The notes beneath the pieces are model-generated. The model had not been told where the DNA came from. It was given only the letters and a program-made list of their open reading frames with translations, and made no database searches. Shown here in pieces: positions 35,715 to 47,500 of a stretch of DNA of 64,000 nucleotides; position 1 is the stretch's first letter; each line of letters starts with the position of its first letter. This stretch comes from Arenicola marina (lineage: Eukaryota; Annelida; Polychaeta; Arenicolidae), in assembly GCA_964019135.1 (NCBI GenBank), contig OZ025249.1, forward strand, positions 19,245,088-19,309,087, written 5' to 3'. The position numbers were made by a program, and so were the translations under genes.

Positions 35715-38578
35715 TGGTCCCCTTGGCAGCCGCCCCGGCCGCCAGGCTCGACAGCCCCGAGCCGAGGACCACGTTCTGCAAGGTGGAGGCGGCCACCATG
35801 TGGACTGTGAGCGCCCCGCTGGCTGCCGGCGCGGCGGGCTGGGGCGCGAGGTGCTCGCCCCGTCCCTGGTGGGCCTGACCCTGGTGGGCTTGACCCTGGT
35901 GGGTCTGACCCTGGTGGGCCTGACCCTGGTGGGCCTGACCCTGGTGGGCCTGACCCTGGTAGGCCTGACCCTGGTGGGCCTGACCCTGGTGGGTCTGACC
36001 TTGGTTGCCCTGCCCCTGACCAAGGCCCGCCTTGGCCGTAAGGACCAAGGCCTGGCCGGTCTGACTGGCTTGGTTGGCCTGCGTGGCGTGGGCGACGTGA
36101 AGGGGTTGGCGGGTCTGGGACGGGGGGGTGGCCGAGGCGGGTCGCTGGAACGGGGGGGTGGCCGAGGTGGGCCGCTGAGACTGCGACGCCAGCTGGTAGA
36201 TGGCGCCACCAGTGGCACCCGCCGCCCCCTGCAGCTGAGTGGTTACCCTGGTGACGGTGGTCCCCGAGTCCCCGAAACGCACCGTGCCGTCGGCCTCCTG
36301 CAGCAGTCTCTGTAGCGACGGGTGGCTGGTGGACAGGGGCACGGGGCGCGGCGGCGGGGCGGGGGCACGACCCGCCACCATCCACGTCGACCCAAGCACG
36401 GTGCCTCCCCCGGCCGCGCTATACGTAGGCTGGGTCCCCGCCGCCGAGACCTGGCAGGACGTGCGCTTTATCACAATGGCTTTGATGATCTTCTTACCCT
36501 CCAGGTTACATGGCGGGGCGCTGTTGGCGCGCGGCGGGATGGCGGCCTTGTCCGGGGCGGGCGGCACCACGCTCTGCGGCCGGTCTGGGGGCTCGGCCCC
36601 CGCCGCCGGACTCGCAATGTTATTCTGCGGCCGCAGGTAATGGGCTTGGCCGCTGGGAGAACTGACCCGTAACAGGCGAATGACGTGCTGCTTAGTGGGC
36701 TGAGAGGGCTGGGAGGGCTGGGCGGCTTGGGGTGGTTGCGGCTGCGGGTGTGCGGAGGGTTGCATAGTTTGGGAGTGGTGGGCGGGCTGGGTGGGTCGGA
36801 CGTGCGGGGTGGGATGGGAGTTGAGGGTGGGTTGATTGAACGCAGTGGCGGGCCTGTGGGTGACCCTGGGGCTGACTGACTGGACCCGGGGGGCGGGGGA
36901 GGCGAGCCGGGCGGGCTGGCCCACCGACACTACCGTCTGCAGCAAGGTCTGGGGTAGGGTTTGGGTCAGCGTTTGTTGGGCCAGCGACTGGGAGAGGGGT
37001 AGGGTTTGGGTCAGCGTTTGTTGGGCCAGCGACTGGGAGAGAGGGAGGCTTTGGGTCAGCGTTTGTTGGGCCAGCGACTGGGAGAGGGCCTGGGGCAGGG
37101 CTTGGGGCGCGTTTATCACATAGATCTGGCTGGTGGCGGGCGAGACGGCGGGGGCCAGCGCGGCCACTTGCTGGGCCCGAGCGTGCAGTGAGGTAGGGGG
37201 CGAGGCCAGAGCGGTGGGCGCAGCCATCACAAGCGGGCACGTCTGTTGCTGGGCAACCTGACCGGGGCCGGCCAGCATCACCGTGCCGGAGCTGTTGACC
37301 ACGCCGTGCTGGCCGAGGATGAATTGGAGACCGCCCGCATCGCCCCCTTGCCCCAGCAGCGTGGGCCCGAGGACCGCCCCCTGCACGGTGCCCGGGGCAG
37401 GCGCTGTCCGCACAACGTGCAGCACCTCGGGGGCGTTGACGCCGCCCTGCAGCGCCATCGCGTGGTGCTGCTGATGGAGGCCTGGGGGCTCTGCTGTCCT
37501 CTGCGCCTGAGTTACTATGGAGATGGCTGGGGAGGCAGCTTTGGCCGGCTGCGTCACAATGGAGATGACCGGGGACACAGCCTGTCCCGGGTGCGTGACC
37601 ATAGAGAATGCCGGCGAGGCGGCCGTCGTCGGTTGAGAAATCATTGAGATTAATGTGGAGGTGCTAGTCTGAGGGGCGGCGTGCACCTTGGACTGGAGAA
37701 TGTTGGGGGCGTGACGCCCGGCCAGCCCCTGCGCGTTGTGGCCCCGCGCCGCCACTTTGGCTTTGGTCTGAGCCTTGATCTGAGCCAGCGTGCGTGTCTG
37801 GCCCTGCGCCTGCGCGCGCGGCGGCGTCTGTGGGCGCACATGGACCGTAGTCCGGACGGGCGAGACCACCATGCTCGGCGCCGTGAACTGGAGGCGGGGC
37901 GGAGACGCCGCGGCCGGGGGAGGGGGCCGCGTGGCCGCTGCCGCCGCCGCGGATACCGGTGCCGGTAAGCCGCTGGAGACATTGTTCCTGGTCGCTCCAG
38001 GCCCCGCATCCGTTAGCCGCTTGGGGGAGGCCGCGACGACGGGTGACCCCGCGGCACTAGCCGGCACCCCGACCGCCTCCGCCCGGCACCCGCTGCCGCC
38101 GGATGACAGTCGCGATCTCTTGGGTGAGGTGGTGGATGTCTCGGCGCGCGAGAGCGGTAGCTGGCGCTTGGCTGCCGACTGGGTGTGCGAATGGGGTGCT
38201 GAGGTGAGCGGGGCCTGCCCGCTCTCAGCCCCGCGCGAGGCCAGGGCCGACCCGCGACCGCCCGTCTGACCACCCGCCGCCGCCCCCGCCGCCGCCACCG
38301 TCCGCGTGGGCGAGGCCTTCCGCTCGAGGCCCGTGGGCCGGGCGACCTGCGGACCGTTGACGGAGGCCGCCACGCTCTGGGAGATGGTCCGCTGCTTGAG
38401 CATGGTGGAGACTAGCTTGGCCTTGGGCGGCCGGATCTTAAGCGGTGGCACGGCGTTGTGGGCAGAGGTGTGCGCGGCGATGTGCGCAGTGGTCAGCGCG
38501 GCGGACGGCGCAGGCGTCGAGGCGGATGAGTCGCTGGCGATGATTCGCAGCGAGGCTAGCGGCTTGTCCGACATGCGC
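35557..38578 (-). CDS. ASXL: ASXL last exon (low-complexity body and PHD finger)
   Basis: Acceptor TCTACCCAG. About 1,007 residues (477-1483). Most is Ala/Gln/Pro/Thr-rich and probably disordered. Recognisable pieces: [18 protein letters not shown] near the start; [18 protein letters not shown] at about 37745-37800, like the vertebrate ASXL TLADIKA motif; three 15-residue [15 protein letters not shown] repeats (36935-37095); a GQAHQ tandem (35868-36010). The C-terminal atypical PHD begins NCACSLKAM, continues [12 protein letters not shown] and ends [10 protein letters not shown]. The human C-terminus has the same cysteine/histidine order. Confidence 0.95.
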
Positions 38579-41500
38579 CTGGGTAGACAGAAAGGGCAAC
38601 GACCATAGGAATACAGCGCACAGGACAGAGACACAATGGGTGTACCGAGAACAGAGTACGTAAACACAGCGCAAACGCGACATAAACACAGAGCACAAAG
38701 AGTACAGAAACAGCTTAGAGTACATACAGAGAGCACAGGGAGAAGTACCGCCAACTCCCATTACTCTGCTACATGTATTGACATCTCGACACCAGAAATT
38801 TCATAACTTGTACGTAATAAATCTTCATTAATATTGTAGTTGACAATAACAATTTTCTTAAAATTTTACTTGCGTATCATAGATATTAATAAAAAATTAT
38901 TCTTATATTCTGACAGAGTGAAAAAAGAAAGCAAAGAAGACTTACTTATTGCCCCATACCGGCTCGAAGTGCTTCACCTGCAAAAAACAAAAGTATTGTG
39001 TGTAGAGAAAGGCCACCGCTTGGTTTACTAATCAGATTAAATCTACATCAGAGTAATCTATAATGAGGTAGGATTCCTTATCGTGCAGAAACAGAAACAT
39101 ACATTAACAAAGTCTGTTTGAGCAATGAGCAATGAGGCTGTGCACACGAAGTGATGACGCTACCTTCCAGGGGTCCAGCTTGGCCTGTTCCTTCTCCTCC
39201 TCGTGTTTGATGCGCATCTGATTGTCCTGTGTGAACTCCCCTGGAGAAGGCAACAGGTTCAATTCAATTAGCATTGCGATAACGATACTCGCTACCATGC
39301 TATCATGACCAATAATCAGCCACACTGGTACAGGCAGCAAGACATGATAATACAAAGTAGGTCTTCTGCCGCATCATCATTAGCATTGGTATGTTTACTA
39401 AGTCAGCCTTATGAAACTTCTTCAAAAACACACGTAAAACGTTTCAAACGTGCCTAATATCTATATGGCATCTGCATTACATGCATTTCTGTACCAATAT
39501 AAGTATTACTTTAACTATACAACAAGTAACACATTTAATATGTAGAACTACGATATTCTGATGTGTGGGTGGCTCAAGCGCCGTCAACCCAACTCGCGGT
39601 TATGAAAAAAAACATTTATGGTTTGATGTATATAAACTACCGGTATTCCATTGTTTTTGGACACTTGCTTCACATTAAGGACATTTTACTTGACTTGACT
39701 AAAGTACCACATATTTCTTATTAATACCACCGGCATAGTTACAAACGTACTACAGACAGATTTAACACTAAGGGAGGCGCAGAATGTTAACTACTATACA
39801 TAAACATTGGTATACAATATAACAGCCTTTTAGCCCATACGACCCTCAGATAATGTTGTCAGGACCTACCTTCAGACAGTCGGACTCGCCATTCCGTACA
39901 AGCCTTGTTGAAGAACTCATTGTTCAACGCTGTTGACCCAAGCCTTGAATGTGGGGGTGAACGTGCAACGTTATATAAAGATATACAGGCATTAACACAC
40001 ACAAAAAAAACATACATACTAAAAATAACAACAGGATACCTCAATGTTTACCTGTAGTTTCATTAAATTTTAACATTTAGGCATATGAACCAGAATGGTG
40101 TAAACTGAAGCGATGATATATATGGCAATCTCATTTCATAAATAAAATCTACTATAAAAGGATAAATGGAGTGATATCCCGTTTTGTTAAAGAATAAGAT
40201 GTATCATTATTGTCAAATAATAAACTATCGAGTTTGAACAATAACAAGAAATAACAATTTTGTTAAACAATAAGACATCAGTTTTGTTAAAATTACAGTA
40301 CGTGTTGCTACTATTTTTCACGTCACGTTACCATAGCAAACTGACAGGTTTGGTGGGCAGGGGTGTGGGCATTCGGCGTGTACCTGAGAGCGGAGTCGGT
40401 CACGTTACCATAGCAAACTGACAGGTTTGGTGGGCAGGGGTGTGGGCATTCGGCGTGTACCTGAGAGCGGAGTCGGTCACGTTACCATAGCAAACTGACA
40501 GGTTTGGTGGGCAGGGGTGTGGGCATTCGGCGTGTACCTGAGAGCGGAGTCCGTCACGTTACCATAGCAAACTGACAGGTTTGGTGGGCAGGGGTGTGGG
40601 CATTCGGCGTGTACCTGAGAGCGGAGTCGGTCACGTTACCATAGCAAACTGACAGGTTTGGTGGGCAGGGGTGTGGGCATTCGGCGTGTACCTGAGAGCG
40701 GAGTCCGTCACGTTACCATAGCAAACTGACAGGTTTGGTGGGCAGGGGTGTGGGCATTCGGCGTGTACCTGAGAGCGGAGTCGGTCACGTTACCATAGCA
40801 AACTGACAGGTTTGGTGGGCAGGGGTGTGGGCATTCGGCGTGTACCTGAGAGCGGAGTCGGTCACGTTACCATAGCAAACTGACAGGTTTGGTGGGCAGG
40901 GGTGTGGGCATTCGGCGTGTACCTGAGAGCGGAGTCGGTCACGTTACCATAGCAAACTGACAGGTTTGGTGGGCGGGGGTGTGGGCATTCGGCGTGTACC
41001 TGAGAGCAGAGTCGGAGCCGTACACGCGGTCACACCCTGGGAGGAGCTGTAGCAGCTTGTACTGGTAGGCCGGGGGCAGACCAGCGAATGTGTGCTTCGT
41101 CAGCAGCGCCTGAAGCACCACATATCCCACGTCAATAACATCACACACCACAACATATCCTGCATCAATAACATATCACACATTTAATTAAATATCACAC
41201 ATCAACAAAATGGCAGACACAAAAACGTTTTAGACATCGGTAACACGGCATATCAATAACAGGTCACATAAATAACATTTCATACCCTTGTCATTTCAAA
41301 AACATTTCATATAAACAAAAATAATAACACTGCTGTCAGTAGCATATCTCACATTAGGGGCATTAATTTTATACATACACAGACACATTATTATGCAAAA
41401 AAATGACAGGAATTCTTTACTCATATTGACTGGGTATTATAGAAATGAACCAGTGCACCTGAAACTGAAGTCTCAATAATCACATGTCCCAACATTGCCG

Positions 41501-44500
41501 TTATGGACAAATACGTTGAATTGACAAGCCAAGCCAAGGAAATTGATTCCTCTAAGCATTGGTGACTAAGAAAATGTTTCTTCCAACCATTGCTAACTAT
41601 TGATCGATAACGTTACGAACTTCGTTGTAAGGTAATAGGCTAATAAAAGGAGTCACACATTTTTCGTCGACAAAATTCCTCTCCATCTTGGGCGATATTG
41701 AGGTGCCCTGACACGTGTTCTGAGTTGACAACTGTGTCGGTGAGCGTCCCCTCTCTGTATGTGGAGGCTCGCTGTGCCTCGACTCACCTTCAGATTCGTG
41801 TTGACTAGGATCGAGTTGGGCGTTTCCAGATCAATACAGCCCTCGCGGGTCTGCTGCAGCTGAGCCGCAGTACTCAGTCTCTGACCGGTGCGCTTGCGCG
41901 GCTGAAGAAAATAAACCAAACAGTTATCAGTTTGTTTCATGTATGAAGAATAGTTAAGGCTGTATAATTACCGACACAAATATTCTTCATGCTGCGACTT
42001 ATATAAAAGCATATTTTGAAACTTGAACCCAGCATATGCAACTAACAGAATCAAAATTTTATAAACTAGCGTCATGGCCGTCCATAATATAAATCAATTC
42101 TCAATTCAGCACAAAATGAATAATGGTTCATTTCTTGGATTGCACGGCACGATATAGCCTTATAGTGAAAGTATCGTTAAACCAGGATCAAATTCAAATT
42201 AATTTGAGTGCTCATGCACTTAAGACACAAGCCCTGGCGGCCGCGCCTGACCTTGAGGCTGAATCCTGGTATGGTCGCCAGGAAGTCCCGCATCGTTTGG
42301 GTCCGGTTGGCGTTGGTGGCGATCCCGGTGACGGGGTGGACGGACAAGGCGGCGGCGCCACCCGCAGACCCCCCACACCCGCCCCCGCTACTACCCGTCG
42401 TGCTCGTGCTGGGGGTGGACTGCACGCTGCTGGGGGTCGACTGGGCGCTGCTCTCGGTGTCTGTACAGAGGGACAAATAGAGAACAGATCAACAGAGGGC
42501 ATTGAACGTCCATGTCAAATACAGAGGGCATTGGGGTGGGGGTTCATGTAAAAGACAGGGGGCATTGGGGTGAGGGTCCATGTTAAAGACAGAGGGCATT
42601 GGGGTGAGGGTCCATGTTAAAGACAGGACATTGGGGTGAGGGTGCATGTTAAAGACAGGACATTGGGGTGAGGGTCCATGTTAAATACAGAGGACATTGG
42701 GGTGAGGGTCAATGTTAAAGACAAAGGACATTGGAGTGGGGGTCCATGTTAAAGACAGGACATTGGGGTGAGGGTGCATGTTAAAGACAGGACATTGGGG
42801 TGAGGGTCCATGTTAAAGACAGAGCGCATTGGGGTGAGGGTCCATGTTAAAGACAGAGGGCATTGGGGTGAGGGTCCATGTTAAAGACAGAGGGCATTGG
42901 GGTGGGGGTCCATGTTAAAGACAGAGGGCATTGGGGTGAGGGTCCATGTTAAAGACAGGACATTGGGGTGAGGGTCCATGTTAAAGACAGAGGGCATTGG
43001 GGTGGGGGTCCATGTTAAAGACAGAGGGCATTGGGGTGAGGGTCCATGTTAAAGACAGAGGGCATTGGGGTGAGGGTCCATGTTAAAGACAGGACATTGG
43101 GGTGAGGGTGCATGTTAAAGACAGGACATTGGGGTGAGGGTCCATGTTAAAGACAGGACATTGGGGTGAGGGTGCATGTTAAAGACAGGACATTGGGGTG
43201 AGGGTCCATGTTAAAGACAGAGCGCATTGGACGTCCATGTCAAATTCAGAGGGCATTGGGGTGGGGGTCCATGTCAAATTCAGAGGGCATTGGGGTGGGG
43301 GTCCATGTTAAAGACAGAGGGCATTGGGGTGAGGGTCCATGTTAAAGACAGAGGGCATTGGGGTGGGGGTCCATGTTAAAGACAGAGGGCATTGGGGTGA
43401 GGGTCCATGTTAAAGACAGGACATTGGGGTGGGGGTCCATGTTAAAGACAGGACATTGGGGTGAGGGTGCATGTTAAAGACAGAGCGCATTGGACGTCCA
43501 TGTCAAATTCAGAGGGCATTGGGGTGGGGGTCCATGTCAAATTCAGAGGGCATTGGGGTGGGGGTCCATGTTAAAGACAGAGGGCATTGGGGTGAGGGTC
43601 CATGTTAAAGACAGGACATTGGGGTGAGGGTGCATGTTAAAGACCGAGCGCATTGGACGTCCATGTCAAATTCAGAGGGCATTGGGGTGGGGGTCCATGT
43701 TAAAGACAGAGGGCATTGGGGTGAGGGTCCATGTTAAAGACAGGACATTGGGGTGAGGGTGCATGTTAAAGACAGAGGGCATTGGGGTGGGGGTCCATGT
43801 TAAAGACAGAGGGCATTGGGGTGAGGGTCCATGTTAAAGACAGGACATTGGGGTGAGGGTGCATGTTAAAGACAGAGGGCATTGGGGTGGGGGTCCATGT
43901 TAATGACAGAGGGCATTGGGGTGGGGCCCATGTTAAATACAGACAGAGGGCATTGGGGTGAGGGTCCATGTTAAAGACAGGACATTGGGGTGAGGGTCCA
44001 TGTTAAAGACAGAGGGCATTGGGGTGGGGGTCCATGTCAATGACAGAGGGCATTGGGGTGGGGCCCATGTTAAATACAGACAGAGGGCATTGGGGTGGGG
44101 CCCATGTTAAATACAGACAGAGGGCATTGGGATGAGGGTCCATGTTAAAGACAGAGGGCATTGGGGTGAGGGTGCATGTTAAAGACAGGATATTGGGGTG
44201 AGGGTGCATGTTAAAGACAGGACATTGGGGTGAGGGTCCATGTCAATGACAGAGGGCATTGGGGTGGGGGTCCATGTTAAAGACAGAGGGCATTGGGGTG
44301 AGGGTCCATGTTAAAGACAGAGGGCATTGGGGTGAGGGTCCATGTTAAAGACAGGACATTGGGGTGAGGGTGCATGGTAAAGACAGGACATTGGGGTGAG
44401 GGTCCATGTTAAAGACAGAGGGCATTGAGGTGAGGGTCCATGTTAAAGACAGACGGCATTGGACGTCCATGTCAAATACAGAGGGCATTGGGGTGAGGGT

Positions 44501-47500
44501 CCATGTTAAAGACAGAGGGCATTGGGGTGAGGTTGTATGTTAATGACAGAGGGCATTGGGGTGTGGGTCCATGTTAAAGACAGAAAGGATTGGGGTTGGG
44601 GTCCATGTTAAAGACAGAGGGCACTGGGGTGAGGGTCCATGTTAAAGACAGAGGGCATTGGGGTGGGGATCCATGTTAAATAGAGACAGAGGGCATTGGG
44701 GTGAGGGTCCATGTTAACGACAGAGGGCATTGTGGTGAGGTTGTATGTTAATGACAGAGGGCATTGGGGTGTGGGTCCATGTTAACGACAGAGGGCATTG
44801 GGGTGAGGTTGTATGTTATTGACAGAGGGCATTGGGGTGTGGGTCCATGTTAAAGACAGAGGGCATTAGGGTGAGGGTCCATGTTAAATACAGAGGGCAT
44901 TGGGGTTGAGGTCCATGTTAAAGACAGAGTGCACTGGGGTGAGGGTCCATGTTAAAGACAGAGGGCATTGGGGTGGGGGTCCATGTGAACGACAGAGGGC
45001 ATTGGGGTGAGGGTCCATGTTAACGACAATGGGCATTGGGGTGAGGGTCCATGTTAAATACAGAGGGCATTGGGGTGTGGGTCCATGTTAAAGACAGAGG
45101 GCATTGGGGTGAGGGTCCATGTTAAATACAGAGGGCATTGGGGTGTGGGTCCATGTTAAAGACAGAGGGCATTGGGGTGAGGGTCCATGTTAAAAACAGA
45201 GGGCACTGGGGTGAGGGTCCATGTTAAATACAGAGGGCATTGGGGTGTGGGTCCATGTTAAAGACAGAGGGCATTGGGGTGAGGGTCCATGTTAACGACA
45301 GAGGGCATTGGGGTGAGGGTCCATGTTAAATACAGAGGGCATTGGGGTGTGGGTCCATGTTAAAGACAGAGGGCATTGGGGTGAGGGTCCATGTTAAATA
45401 CAGAGGGCATTGGGGTGTGGGTCCATGTTAAAGACAGAGGGCATTGGGGTGAGGGTCCATGTTAAATACAGAGGGCACTGGGGTGAGGGTCCATGTTAAA
45501 GACAGAGGGCATTGGGGTGGGGATCCATGTTAAATAGAGACAGAGGGCATTGGGGTGAGGGTCCATGTTAACGACAGAGGGCATTGGGGTGAGGTTGTAT
45601 GTTAATGACAGAGGGCATTGGGGTGTGGGTCCATGTTAAAGACAGAGGGCATTGGGGTGAGGGTCCATGTTAAATACAGAGGGCACTGGGGTGAGGGTCC
45701 ATGTTAAAGACAGAGCGCATTGGGGTGAGGGTCCATGTTAAATACAGAGGGCATTGGGGTGGGGATCCATGTTAAATAGAGACAGAGGGCATTGGGATGA
45801 GGGTCTATGTAAAAGACAGAGGGCATTGGGGTGAGGGTGCATGTTAAAGACAGGACATTGGGGTGAGCGTGTATGTTAATGACAGAGGGCATTGGGGTGA
45901 GGGTCCATGTTAAAGACAGAAGACATTGGGGTGACGGTCCATGGTAAAGACAAGAGGGCATTGGGGTGGGGGTCCTGAACTTTCCATTAAAATCTCACAA
46001 TTTCCACCAAAAAAAGGGACATACAGCAAAACTCATACAGCGAGTCGTAGAGAGGCTCTTACAGCATAACATGCCGGTAACTGTCGTTCAGCTGTAGCGC
46101 GCACACTGTACTAACCATAAACTGGAGGTATCGGTTTAATCTTCAACCGTTTAATCTTTGATTTCTTTTTCCTCCGTTTATAGTGGCGCAGTGGGTTATT
46201 GCGGTTGCTCCTCTTCCTGGTCTTGGGCTTGACCCCGCCCCCGGGGTCACCGGGGGCCATGGCAGCGGTGGCCGGGGCAGCGGCTCCCTCGTCCTGCTCC
46301 GACGACGGAGCGGCCGTGTCCTGGGCCGTGGCCCCACAAGGCGGGCTGGGAGGCCCGGGGGCGTCAGAGGCAGATACGCGGTCGGCGGCGTTGACCCCCT
46401 CCGAGCAGGCTGGCCCCCCGAGCGGCTCACCCACGTGGTTGGAGACGGAGGCCGTGTCATAGCATGACGCCGGGGGGAGTTTGTCCTCCGGCAACTTGAC
46501 GTACATCACTGGACAAAGGGGGAGGTACAAGAGAACATTCACAAATGATAGGACTTCAAAGCGGTAAACTGAACCTCCCCTTCAAAAAATTAACATATGG
46601 ATTTTGTTTCGACTTGATTTAACCCCCATTGCGAAGTAAGACCTGGGGTCTTTATCCTGCACAAACAGACGTTTCTTGGAGAAACGAGCAAGGTAAACTT
46701 GCCATAATTCGTAAGTTCTTGAGTAGATATGAACTGGACACATTTCTTGAAACCAACGCTTTTTCTAGCTAGATCTGGCCACCTGGTCTGATCTGGCCTG
46801 CTCGTCTTTTCCCTTTGTTATATTCTTAGGAGAATAATACAATAATATTCATAGACCTGTAAGTTAGTTTTTTTTATTGTAAGGTGACCTTGAAGTGTCC
46901 CACGCAAACCCCCAATGGAAACTCCCGCATTGTCCCTTAGAAAAAGTCACACAATTATTACCCACGAGACGGTAACAGCCACCCCGCGTACTACCTTAAC
47001 TAACCACTCGATCTCACCTTTTTCCTTCTTTCTCTCCCTGAAAGTCTTTGGCACATTGTTTTGCGATTGGAAGGAGCAGCCTTCGTCTTCAGATTCAAAG
47101 TCACCCATGTTATCGTCGTCACCTATGTTGTCATCCATTTCTTGAAGCACAGCGCCCTCTGGGAGATCACCCTGATGATACGAACCAAAATACACATGGA
47201 AGTTCAAATCTGTTCTTGTACCTATTTTGTTTTATACAAAACTGTTGACTTTTACCACATGGTCCTTGTTCAGCATTATTTGCATACAAATTGCAGTTAA
47301 ATGTGTACATTATTCACTTACCACTGCTCTCTCAGATACAAAAATAGCAGAAGTAGGATACGAAACATGATAAATATCAAGAGAAGCTGACAACAATTAT
47401 TATTCCTATGCAGCATTCCCACTGAATGTCCTTAGAAGTTCTATTTAAACTGTTTGTTCCATATTAGTGCTATTAATTTCCACATGAACAAGGGGATGAG

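Larger units (their letters stand above)
35611..38269 (+). other. Antisense open frames over the ASXL last exon (not genes)
   Basis: Several plus frames of 60-234 codons run opposite the GC-rich ASXL exon. They result from high GC and few stops; ASXL on the minus strand has domain and splice support, these do not. Confidence 0.7.

Noticed and set aside
35611..36315. 234-codon plus frame with [11 protein letters not shown] repeats, resembling a membrane protein
   Set aside because: It is the antisense of the ASXL coding repeat. ASXL has a PHD finger and consistent splicing on the other strand.
46947..47017. Extension of ASXL exon 4 to a GTAGTA donor at 46990
   Set aside because: It would end in phase 0, but exon 5 needs one extra base; the AAAG|GTGAGA donor fits.
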